From assembly GCA_025642075.2 (NCBI GenBank), contig JAODUO010000079.1, positions 540,001 through 604,000 of the forward strand: a stretch of 64,000 nt of DNA, read 5' to 3'. Below the pieces are notes generated by a model. That model was not told the DNA's origin. It worked only from the letters and a program-made list of their open reading frames with translations, and searched no databases. Position 1 is the stretch's first letter, and each line of letters opens with the position of its first letter. The stretch is from Ridgeia piscesae (lineage: Eukaryota; Annelida; Polychaeta; Sabellida; Siboglinidae). Positions 40,286 to 50,945 of this stretch are shown here, piece by piece. A program made the translations under genes and the position numbers.

Positions 40286-40854
40286 CAAAGTGAGATCAGA
40301 TCTAGACATTCTTATCAGTAAAGTGAAGTCACCTAGATATACTTGCTGTAGTCAGCACACCTTCAGCCAAATATAGACTCCAGTCCCAGGTGTCACATGT
40401 CTACAGCGAAACCTGAGTTTGTCTCTATCATAGACCTGTCTATTGCTGGTGATTAGTAAACGTTTATAAAGAGGGATGGATAATCTTTGCTAAATCCTGA
40501 ATGTTTATTTTCAACAGGTGTTAATTCCAGACAGTTGGAAATAACATTTATTGTGTAATTATGATTACAACATTTATAATTAGAAGTATATTTTGAAACA
40601 AACCTATATTTATATTTTGTTGTAGATGTGGCAAGTAGCCTGCCACCATGTGTAGGACACATACATAATGCTATGTATTGAGGCCATACGAGAATATTAC
40701 ATTACTTTCCGCTAATTTTCACTGCAGTATTGATGGCCTGTCAAGCATTCTCCAGACAGTTGTAAAACACAAAGCTAACCATAAAAACACACTCCAGTTT
40801 TATTCAGTCAATACCTTGAATATGTAGGTGGGTAATTTGCATGGTCAAACCGTG
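40286..40854. other. Non-coding spacer
   Basis: No supported gene between the 34-bp array and the CpG-rich patch. Confidence 0.45.
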
Positions 40855-41110
40855 TTGGTAGCCGCTTACAGGGCTGTGCTAGGCTGTGCTGGCGGCCCAC
40901 GAACCTGCCTGACATGACCCAGCCGAGCGGGTCAGGTTGACCTGCCGCGGTATTGTAACGTCACACAGTGCGCACATGAATGGCGGGACTACGTGCAGCT
41001 TTGAGCATAGCCACCTCCCTTACATAACGCCAGTGCATGCATCTAGACACTGACTCATTGCTGGCGCTTCACGTAGCGACTGGTGAAACTACAGGCGTGT
41101 AGCGTGTGAG
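40855..41110 (+). promoter_or_regulatory. CpG-rich patch with ERE, candidate upstream promoter of the receptor gene
   Basis: GC and CpG content rises sharply against the AT-rich flanks. It contains the ERE at 40929-40943, an additional TGACCC half-site at 40915-40920, CCGCGG, ACGTCAC and TACGTGCAG (40990-40998). It lies about 4.3 kb upstream of exon 1A, whose acceptor-like 5' boundary implies an upstream non-coding exon. A promoter role is inference. Confidence 0.4.
40929..40943. promoter_or_regulatory. Perfect-core estrogen response element (ERE 3)
   Basis: GGGTCAGGTTGACCT matches AGGTCA-n3-TGACCT at 11 of 12 half-site positions, with the 10-bp core perfect. It is the ERE closest to the receptor's first coding exon, so autoregulation is plausible but unproven. 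Confidence 0.55.
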
Positions 41111-42279
41111 CAGGACCTAGCTGTCGACTGGATCAATAACACCACATCAACCTACACAGTACACACACACAGACATGTTCAGTTCACAGCAACTCATTTA
41201 TCACGATTTTACGGTGACCCAGAAACACTGTATATGTTCCAATACATACATATAGAATGTGAATCATTTATTTTCTGCCCCCACATACGGTTGATTTGTA
41301 GTTTGTTGATCCACAGAGAGTAGTAACTAACACAGTTGTTGGACTGTCAACTGGACTGTTTCTCTGACCATGACACCAGTTGAGGACAGTGAATAGACAA
41401 CAACGTCACACTGACGACGACGCTGAGCCAGCAATGGACATGGTGGCACGTAGAAGGCTGGGCACGTGCAGTCAGGTAGACAGGGGGAGCAAGGTCACCA
41501 TAGACTGTGTGGTGTGGCTGCAACACGTTTGTGAGGCCATCTGTTAGCCTCCTACTGAACACTGACTGTCACCGATCCTGTGTCTTGTCTTTGTCACAGT
41601 GTGTCATAGCCACCCGGAGGGTCACGGTCCAGTCCATTGAATTTTGCCTGGGTTTAAGTCACATTATTTCATCCCAAATAAGAATGAATCGTGTTGATGT
41701 CACAATAGGTAGGTTGCTTTGTCTGAGGCAACATAAGGTGTGGTAATGAGTGGTTGTGTTTGTGTGTCTGTCCCACACAGCACCCTGTGACTGTTGTGTA
41801 ATCAACGCCAGTGACACCCCTGGGTGTGCTAGTCTAGTTATAAACACCTGCTGAGCCTCTCTCTACATCACCAGCCTCACCAGCACTCAGCCTGGGGGCC
41901 ACTTCCCACATTAAGAAGTAGTTTGTGGTCTTCCTGTACCCACTTGATTTACCCAACATGGTTTATTGAGATTATATGAATGAACATTGCCTGTATACCC
42001 ACAATGAGGTTTATGATAACTTAAATGCCGTTTAGATAAAATAATTATTATATTTTATATTCATTATGCCCTACTCTTTAGTAAGAACCGCCATGTATAC
42101 AGGTTGTATGAATAGTCTACCACTTGAGTGTTGTACACAGCTTGTTTGAAGGCGTTACATGCCCACTAGACCCTCTCTTGAGGTTGTAATAACCAGACAC
42201 ATCCCCCAGATACTGCCCTTCCATCTGCCTCTGAATCTGGCAGAAACCCTGGCCTGAATATGAGCCAGTGAGAGGCATT
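41111..42279. other. Non-coding spacer
   Basis: No supported coding exon. Open frames on both strands at 41347-41847 have no recognisable domain. Confidence 0.4.
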
Positions 42280-42620
42280 GATCCTGCGCCATGACGATGC
42301 TGTTTATGGCCAGGTATTGTGGTCGTGTGACTGATCCAGCCGGACGGAGGGCCTACGTGCAGCGCGGCCGTGTCATTCACATTGCGAAGTGGCGTACGTG
42401 CAGGAAATCAGCCTGACTACGGTTACATGAGCGGCGTGACCTGACTCGGGTCAGCGTGCTCACATAGGCAGCTGGCTGACACGCTGGCCGCTGTATACAC
42501 GACCGCAGTTCTTCCTGCTGGCCTCATACACTGTGTGACACGCTACGGGTCGACATGCCCATGTATATTGACGAGTATTCTCTGTCACAGCACGGCTCAC
42601 ATCGGACGCAGGTTAGGTGT
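42280..42620 (+). promoter_or_regulatory. CpG-rich patch, candidate promoter or 5' exon
   Basis: Locally CpG-rich. It holds TACGTGCAG at 42354-42362 and 42395-42403 and an everted half-site pair, TGACCTGACTCGGGTCA (42437-42453). No TATA box or clear start is visible. Possibly part of the upstream control region of the receptor gene. Confidence 0.3.
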
Positions 42621-44389
42621 CTCACTCTCTCTATCTATAGTTCTCATTGTCTTATTGTTGTCTGATGGGTTAATTATAATTAATTTATTAATTATACCAC
42701 TCGGATGGCGACATGGTTTTTTAAGGTATGTCATTTTTTGTTATTTATTACTTTGTGAATTAAAAAAAAAATTGACGATTCAGTGAATTTGTTTCGTGGT
42801 ATATCAAGTAGTTTTCAATGTGATTGTAACTTATTTCTTAGTTGATTCAGCCCATTGTTGATTAGGTTCTTTGATGATTGAGTAGTTGTGTTTAGTGTAC
42901 ATCAGTTATTATTGCATGACCATGAGTTAGATATTTTATTAAAATCATAGACAGAATGTACTTTGATTATTATTAAATTATGTAATTTGTGAAACTGACT
43001 AGTGTTATAATAAAAATATATTATAGTGTGTAGACAAAGTTGGAGTACTTTTTGTGATTTTTGCCTGTTTTTGACCAAATGATAAACAAACTTCAAAAAT
43101 TTATTAAAAATCTAAAACTAATTGCACATGCAAGTTAGCGTGTTCTATTTCAAACTAAACAGATTTTTGAGGTTTTGAAAAAAGGTAGACAATTAAATCT
43201 GGCTGGCTAAATCAAATTGGTTTTGTAACAGCAGTAGCTGGCATATTAAATGTGTCTGTGTGTCCATGCGTGCATGCAGTCTGTACTGTAACAATCGTTA
43301 GCACTGGCAGACTGCTAGAATATTTATGACTTTGTGTGTATTTTGGTGCAGTTGGAGAGAAAGAAAGGGTTCTATGTATAGGTTTCAGTTGACATTATTG
43401 ATGTTCATCCCACCAATTGTGGATCTGGGTTAGTGGCAGAATTGGAGTCATATTAGTAGGAAACTGGGGAAATCCTAAAATGTTTCCAGATCACAGACTC
43501 GGTGTAATGTGGACATGGGTCATGGTAATGACAATGTGTTGAGTGGGTTTGGTCTTGTCAACGTGGGTTTTGGTGCAGTGAAAAGTGTACATTTAAAACA
43601 ACAAATTAATCTGTGAAAAGTGACTTTGATTTGAGTATTCACAGAGAATATGCCTACAGTAAGAAGATATCGCAGAATTTGATAACAAGTTAAAATGATT
43701 ATTGTTACCTAGAATATATTTTATGGAAATGACTAATATTTGTTTAATATAATATTATAGAAACGTGGCAGACTCACTGTCTTGAGGTATCATAGTCTCT
43801 GTGATGTCAAAAACAGGCAGATAATCATGTACCTAGTTCAGTTATTAATAGGTCCAACTCCATTAAAATGTGTCCAATAATAAATTAACACAATTTTTAT
43901 ACCTGACATCTAGTACATAGAAAACCCACATTCAATAACACAGCTGTGTTAATTACTAATTTATAATTAATATATTATTGGTGGTCTAACCAGCAGCCAT
44001 TCTGCCGCTGTGTGGTCTGACATCATGTCATACACTAAACACTCCCTTCCAGGTGTTATTGATGCCACCTGATAGTCTACAGAGATGACTTGTTGTGCTG
44101 TTGGGTCTACTGGTCAACAACAAGGAACTATTTAGATAATCTCCTGTCCTCTCAGTGAACTCTGCGTGAACCCTTGCTCACTCCTTCTCCAGCTAGTGTT
44201 TCACAGTTTAATGTATACGTAATTATCCCAGTTCAGTGTAAACACACTACTTAGCAGTGCTCTCTCAGGTCAGATCTATAAGTGGAACACTTTCCCATTT
44301 CTGGGTCTGTTTCTACCAGCTGTGTCCATCTGTAGACCTTACTCTGTGATCTGAAAACTGTGTCTCTCCGATCCGTGCCATGTCACTGC
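42621..44389. other. AT-rich non-coding stretch
   Basis: No supported gene or repeat. Confidence 0.45.
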
Positions 44390-44744
44390 ATGTGTGTGCG
44401 TCACTGCATGTGTGTGCGTGACGGTGTCAACACACGTCACACAGCGGCGGCTAGGTCACACCGTCCACGTTCTGATTGTAGTGGCTGGCCCGGCCCCGAC
44501 CGTAGCACTGGCTGACAGCCATGGGCTTACGTGCCTTGCCACTCACGCTGAAATAACCATAACACTGAATGTGCAGGAACACACGTGTGATGTTGGCTGG
44601 CGGCTGGCACCCGCAGTTCAGTGGCAGTGGCTCAGTCACGATGGCTGCGTTCACTTGTCCACCAGGCTGTGTCCGGCTGACGGCCATGTACATGGATACA
44701 ACTGTGGATTTAGTTGTCCAGTGTCACAGGAGGATGCGTGGAAG
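44390..44744 (+). promoter_or_regulatory. CpG-rich patch, possible 5' exon ending at a GTAACG donor
   Basis: GC-rich, with CpG and bHLH-type motifs (CACGTC, ACACACGTGTGA, TTACGTGCC). It ends at GGAAG followed by GTAACG (donor at 44745-44746), a possible 5' splice site that could pair with the acceptor just before 45236. The overlapping frame 44394-44774 has no recognisable domain. Low confidence without transcripts. Confidence 0.25.
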
Positions 44745-45235
44745 GTAACGAGACTGACCGCACACTCAAGGTGATTGTTTCTGGGCCAGTTGGGAATCGA
44801 TAGCTTGGTGTGTACTCGTTTATCAGCTGCGTCTGTTGTCTCGGTTTGTTTCCAGTATTGAGGAGTGTTGTTCATTAATGATTGATTAATAACAAGAAAC
44901 ATGTTTGTACTGAGCTGTGGGGTGAACATCCTGCCATGGCGGTGGTGTCTGTTGGTGGCACAGTTTATGAGGGACACACAGGACTGTTCTCGTGTCGCCC
45001 ACAACATTATGTTCACACTGTGTCTGGGTCAGACGAGGCTTGTTATGAGCCGCAGTAGGAAACAAACCCATATATCCAGTGGTAACTCACGTATCATGTT
45101 CGCCTGTTTTCTGACGCGTCTGATAAAATACAAAAATAATGATTTATTAATTTAGAAATTCAGATTATCTATAAAAATAATTTGAAATCTTTGATTGTGA
45201 GCAGCACCAGCTGACGATGTAGTTGTGTGTCACAG

Positions 45236-46377
45236 AGTGAGATGCCGCCACCCAAGAAGCCAAAGACTGGTCTGAGCCGAGTCGAAGCATTCCTTACGAA
45301 GACCGAGGTTGACGACCTTAGGCGGGATTACCTCACGAGGACCACCCAATCAACCGGCACGCGGTGGTGCTCCGATAGTTCAAGTGAGTTCATCGCACAC
45401 GAGCAGTCGTTGCTCAGCAGTAGGATGGATCTTGCGAGTGCGTACAGCGAGGAGGCTCAGGATCTGTCGATGCACAAGCAGGATCCGGCGGAGGTTTGTG
45501 CGGAGACTCGCGTGGAGGCTCCGGCGGTGCACAACGACTCCAACGCCAGCAGTCAGGGCTGCTCTCCCCACACGACGAAGCTCATCGACATGATCATGTC
45601 GGAGCGCAGCAGCTTCGCGTCGAAGGAGGGTCACCGCAAGCGTCTGGAGGCGATGTTGGTGGATTACGCCCCGGGTCAGGTGGCTGCGAGTGCGGCCGCG
45701 GTCTTCCCGACCAACACCAGTTGCATAATGGACCCGAGCAAGACCCAGCTGCACCGCAAGGCCTTCTCAAAACCAATGCCGTCGCTGCAATACGTGCCTT
45801 TGCACTACACTGACTCCCGTGTAGCGGAGCCGTGCGTCTCCCGGCCAGACGTGTCGCTGGAGCTCATCAAGAAGGTGATTGACTCGTCGCAGACGGGAAA
45901 ACTCGATGCGCTGATGCGCCGGTGCACCGGCTCACCCCGGCAGTGGTCTCAGGCGGCGAGGATGTCCTGCGCCACCCCCAAAATGATCTCATCCCAGTGT
46001 CTTTCTGATACTCGCATGTCCCCACCTCGTCTGCCTCTCGCTCCCGAACACTCGAAGGATTTACTCGCCGAGAAACGAAACCTGTGCAACTTTCTGGAGA
46101 CGGGAAAGCCGGGCGTTGCCGCAGCGAGTCGACTGCAGCAGATGCTCACTAGCAGTCTGCAGGGCGGAAACTCGCACGACACTGTGCTGCCCTCTTGTGG
46201 CCAGTGGAAGCCCGAAACGCCCGCAAACAGCACGGATGGGAGCATGGGCAGCCCAGGTCTTGCCACCGAAGTCTGTGGGATTAATGACAATGGGATTTAC
46301 CAGCAAACACAAGCTACCTCACTGCTACAGAAACACATTGAACTGGACGCAGCACGGAATAACGCCACACTCATAAG
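45236..46377 (+). CDS. Estrogen-receptor gene, alternative first coding exon 1A (long A/B domain)
   Basis: Coding starts at ATG 45242 (G at -3) and runs 378 codons plus AG to a strong donor, AAG followed by GTAAGA. The in-frame stop at 45212-45214 rules out an unspliced upstream start. A branch-like CTGAC and TGTGTGTCACAG acceptor precede 45236, so a non-coding 5' exon is likely. The exon is far more GC- and CpG-rich than its flanks. The product has a basic PPPKKPKT nuclear-localisation-like motif (residues 2-9), an acidic serine-rich segment, a CtBP-like QDLSM (73-77) and otherwise looks disordered. I recognise no folded domain, as is usual for receptor A/B regions. The phase-2 donor joins in frame to the exon at 62483 across 16.1 kb, making a Ser codon. 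Assignment to the receptor rests on phase, strand and order. It could instead belong to another gene with exons outside the window. Confidence 0.65.
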
Positions 46378-46555
46378 GTAAGACTTGTTTTATTTTCCTG
46401 TTAAAAATGTTTGGTATTTTATGTGTCACTGTGGGATAATGCTGAGACAATTTGTTAGGTAAACACAATCGACAGAGTAAACAACAGTGCAGCTTAATGC
46501 CAGAGTGCACTCCACCGGTGTTGACAATGCAGTTATAGGATACTAACACATAGTG

Positions 46556-47258
46556 CTGCCATCTAGTGAATGCCCACTGAGTGACATGTGTGATATGGTA
46601 ATGCAGTAGTCACCAGATGGCGCATGTTGTACCCTGTGTCGCCGCACCAAAGGTTGATTATTCTTTTGTTGCCTTGTGCAGGCAATTTACACACAATGAG
46701 GGTTTAGATAAGGTTTGCTAAGTTACATTAAATTCAGACGGTAGTGTATAGGTAGTGTATAGGGTACCGTGTATGGTACCATGTGATGTGTTGTTGTCAC
46801 AATGGCGGCAAGGTCACAGGTTTATTTTGAAAGCATCAGGTCCTAGATACTTATACATTATGTAAAATGTTATGTAAAATATGATTGAGCTAATTCTTTC
46901 ATTCTCGAGTGCATCTGCCTCCTCATGTGTCTAGCTTTCTGAAAATATTCTATCTATGCAAACTGAATCAGTATGTGAATATTATAGTTTTGAATGCAGT
47001 AATCCAAGTTGTTATTGGAATGCGGTTAGTGAATTTGACTTTGGAATGTATCACTTGATACACCTAGTGTTCATTAGGGAAACTAAAGATTGGTGGTACT
47101 ATATTAATACACCAGGTGGAAGCACTATCCATACAACATGCTGCTGACATTGAAATCACTCGGCATGACTAGTCATTTATTGGTTTTTCTGTCGGGACGG
47201 GACATTTGATGACATTAATTTTAATAGATGAACATGGTAAAAACCACCAGATGGCAAG
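46556..47258. promoter_or_regulatory. Cluster of three CTCF-like motifs
   Basis: CACTAGATGGCAG lies on the minus strand at 46556-46568, CACCAGATGGCGC on the plus strand at 46611-46623, and CCACCAGATGGCA on the plus strand at 47246-47258. All fit the CTCF core CCASYAGRKGGCR at all or nearly all positions. They lie just downstream of exon 1A, between the two alternative starts. An insulator or looping role is inference. Confidence 0.4.
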
Positions 47259-50200
47259 ATGCGTATAGGTTAGCTTAAATTATAATGATCAGATGCCACT
47301 CAAGAATAAATAAATTTCTTGTGAAGTAAACAATATACAATAAATATATTTTTCATTAATTATATATAAAATTATTAATTTGGCAACTTTGGATGCTAGA
47401 TGTTTCGGCAATCTGATTAGCTTGAATGAAGTTTGTTTGCTTATAGTGAGCTCACAGTAATGGCAATCCACTGACATTTTGAAAACACGTTTTATGTCAG
47501 CCTGTATCATGTGTGTATTTAATTGACAACATTGGATACATTCCACTGTATTGTGTTTGTGGTAATACAACCTGAAGGCTACTAGCCCAATAAACAATCT
47601 GGAATGTTAATCAAACAGTTTAGTTGTATGCATACAAAGAATGACCTCAAGATCATAACTGTTATTAGCCTGATACAGATTTGCTACCTCAGGGTACTAG
47701 ATGAGTCATTATTTTAATTTGCCACTCTAAGTATCAGTTTTCCTGAGTGTACAATTCTGATTTACGCAAATGTCCTTCACTTTAGATATTGATACAGTTA
47801 TCTTTAGCAAGTGGTGTGACTATACGTTGCTTGGACGTTGCTTGGACGTATGTAGCCGGGTAAATTGAACAAGTAACTGAACAATGTAGAGAGTTGTTCT
47901 CCAGGAGTGGTCGTGACAAGTGCTTGCCCCCAATACACAAAGATAGATGTTGGTGTTTACTGCCCGTTGACTGTTGGACTTCCAAGAAAGGGTGACACTC
48001 ATTGTCAGGAGGTGACACTTAACACTGAAGGAACTGTTTTAAGACATTGTTATGGCATTGATTGATGAAATCGACCGAGTTCATTGACAGAACCTATACA
48101 AGTTAACATTTGTACTTTCTGGCAACTGGAAATTGTTAATAAAATGAAAAGCTCTGAAATAAACAGTTCTAATAGATACATATGAAGTAAACACCTACCT
48201 GTTTGGTTTGTCAGTAGTACGAGGGAAGTCATGTGCATTTCCACATTAAGCATACAATGTCTGAAATTCCTGAACATAATCTTGCTAAATAATTATGTAA
48301 TATCTACGTTTAAAAAATGTTTAGTGATTTATTCGATCTCAAAAACAAAATACCGTTTGATCAACCACTGTAGGACATTTTATAACAAAGACAAAATTAT
48401 TAGTAATAACATGCATTGGTTTTTATGCTTAATTCAGCTTTCAGACTGATAAGTTCAAACATGCGGACATACACATTGTATTCCTAATTTTATAAAATAA
48501 ATATTATAATGCTAGAGGTAGGTTTGATATACTGTTTGGAAAAAAACAGGCGATTATTTAATCCAAAACAAGTTGATAATTATTCTATAAAAATTATCAC
48601 TTGTGATCACTTATAATTGTCGCAACGTAAATAGACACATGTTTAGTCGGGGACTTGAAGTCAGGTGTACGATGGACACTAACAACTGCAGTCTGCACTT
48701 ACATTCTCAAGACGAGAACAGTATCGTGTTAAGAGATGTCCAAATATCAATGTTGAGTTTTGTAAATATTAAAGAGTTTAAGTATTATTTTAGAATTGAC
48801 CGATGGAAATAGCTGTGCCTCATAGGACAACACTTGACAAATGTTGTGGGCTTGTTGACCTTTGACCAGTAAACATGTACCACTGCGGAGACTTACACTG
48901 ACACTTTGGACCCCTCGCACCTTAGCTGGTGTACACCATAACTAATAAAACACCCATATTATATAAGTTTACACACTGAAGCATTGCCACTACCCAGCAT
49001 TCATAACAAGCTAGTTTGGCAGCTGTGGTGATGATGTCGAAAGAAACATGCATAATATATTCTCAGTGGTTGCCTCATATTGATGATAAATTACAGGTTA
49101 CGCACTGCATATTATACAGTGCTCAATTACTTCCCTGTGTACATGTGACATTTGTTCACGCAGTCCTTGCATTGCCTGTTCTGTGTGCAGTATTGCTGGC
49201 TGTCAATCATTGATCTTGTCTTAGATATCTGTCTTGCATTGAATACTTTCAAGGTGCAGCAGCCTGCTTTCAAATGTTATCTGCTTAACGTGGCATACTT
49301 ATTTCACAATATCGGTTAATTTATGTGGTACCATTCAGTGCGAGGTACAGTGGGAAAGTGGGGGGCCCCACTGCCTTTATAAAACTAAGTGTCAACAATT
49401 ATCCATTTCTTATTAAAGAGGAAAATTCTCTATTTTAATCCATAATTGTAAGTTAATGTAGTAAATAATGAACATATCACAACATGATTTAATAATGCAT
49501 GTTTGAAGTATTTAATTATACATTGTCTGGTATCAAATGTCAAAACTAGATTAATTAGGATACCTTAAAAAAATGTTACTCCTTGGAGGATAGCAATGAA
49601 GTATTAATTGTGTAATAATGATTAAGACTGTACAGTTTTTGTTAGTGTGTGGCATCTTGTACAGGTTTTTCTGTTACAAAATATTTGTATAGTACATGGG
49701 CAGCAATGTGCAAAGAAGATGTTATTGTGTGTATGTGACAGTGTATTCATGCTGACTGGTAATGGTTTTAAAACAGAATTCAATTAATTTTCCGTTAGTG
49801 TAAAATGACCCATCTGTACGTAGATAAAAGTCATATTTTACTATAATGTTACCCCTCTATTCAACAGTGTGACCTCAACACACCCCACCTCAGAGTTGTA
49901 CTATTAGTCACAACAGAAAGGAGGGTCTGACATGGCCTGTGATTTCCTCACATTATTCAAGCAAAATTAGGCTGTGGGAAAAACCCCATTGAACATAAAA
50001 TGCCAATCAATTTTAACTGATAAATTACCCTTTGGAAGATGTGTGTCTGACATTTACATGATGCATTATCTTGGTGCAGCTGTTGGCGTTTTAGATATAA
50101 GTGTTAGAATTTATTGATTACACTAAGTGCTAATTTGCAACAGTCCAACTCAATCTTCTGAACATTGCATTAGTGACTGAATTTCCATAGACCAAATCAA

Positions 50201-50364
50201 ATCACTGCCCTAGTTGTGTAGCATTTACAAACGTGGATACATTTAAGTAGTATTACATATAAGTAGATTAACAATAAGAAAGTTGCCCCAGAATAGAATG
50301 AACAGCCTTACTTGTGAAAGGAGATAGGTAGGTCTATTTAGAGACAGGAGGAGTGTCTCTGGTG
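47259..50364. other. Intronic, AT-rich, with one DR1 nuclear-receptor site
   Basis: No exon recognised. TGACCTTTGACCA at 48856-48868 is, on the minus strand, TGGTCA-A-AGGTCA. This is a DR1 element of the kind bound by RXR heterodimers and HNF4-type receptors. Otherwise featureless. Confidence 0.45.
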
Positions 50365-50590
50365 AGTCACCTACAGATTGATGTGCTGGTGTTGTTATGC
50401 CACATGTTCACCTTGTACCGGGGTACTCACTCACTGTGATGGTCACATGGCCTAGTTGGGGACAGCAGCCATCAAGTTGAGTTTATGAAAGCAATCAATG
50501 GCCTTAGCCGTCATACTCACCTCCACAAAATGTATCATTAAATTATACTGTTTCTGCTACAAACACCAATACCTTATATGAGCACCATAC
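50365..50590 (-). mobile_element. Dispersed repeat, inverted partner of 54851-55062
   Basis: This interval and 54851-55062 are reverse complements at about 90% or better over some 210 bp, including CATCAAGTTGAGTTTATGAA, AGCAATCAATGGCC, GATTGATGTGCTGGTGTTGTT and ATGATACATT. There is no coding frame. It is probably a non-autonomous element or SINE; terminal repeats are not obvious. Confidence 0.8.
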
Positions 50591-50644
50591 TGTATTAACA
50601 TAGGCAAGCTTATCTGGTTTACCATTTAAAAAAGGTAAGTATAT

Positions 50645-50945
50645 ATAGCACAGTATCCAAACCTCGGGATTGCTCAAAGTGCTTTACACTTTACTCCCTG
50701 GCAGACATGGTTAACCTACAGAACTCTGTGGGTTAACCTAACACTGTCTCAGCTTCTCTGGAAGGATCCAGCCAACCTGCAGTTAATGCACGAAGGCTGC
50801 TCATACAAATGTCCACCGCTATATGTAGCCAGGTACTCATTCATACAGCAGAGTGAACTGGAGCAAAGGTTTGACACAGCAGTCTAGGATTCAGGTTCTC
50901 TTAGTCGAGAGCCCGAAGCTCTAGCCAATGCACCACTGTGCTAAG
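50645..50945 (-). mobile_element. tRNA-related SINE, copy C (most complete)
   Basis: Starts near TATATATAGCACAG, continues CTCGGGATTGCTCAAAGTGC, TTTACACTTTACTCCCTGGC, then the conserved centre (TGTCCACCGCTATATGTAGC, CAGGTACTCATTCATACAGC, GTGAACTGGAGCAAAGG) and a right-end tRNA-like head. On the minus strand the head reads TTGGCTAGAGC (A box) then AACCTGAATCC (B-box-like). Copies A and B lie at 26698-27055 and 31795-32000. Confidence 0.78.

Noticed and set aside
44394..44774. 126-codon frame upstream of exon 1A as a coding exon
   Set aside because: No recognisable domain, and an opposite-strand frame is similarly open in this GC-rich patch. Kept only as a possible non-coding 5' exon.
45380..45776. 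Minus-strand and alternate-frame open frames inside exon 1A
   Set aside because: Shadows of the GC-rich sense frame; the sense frame alone has matching splice sites and a sensible start.
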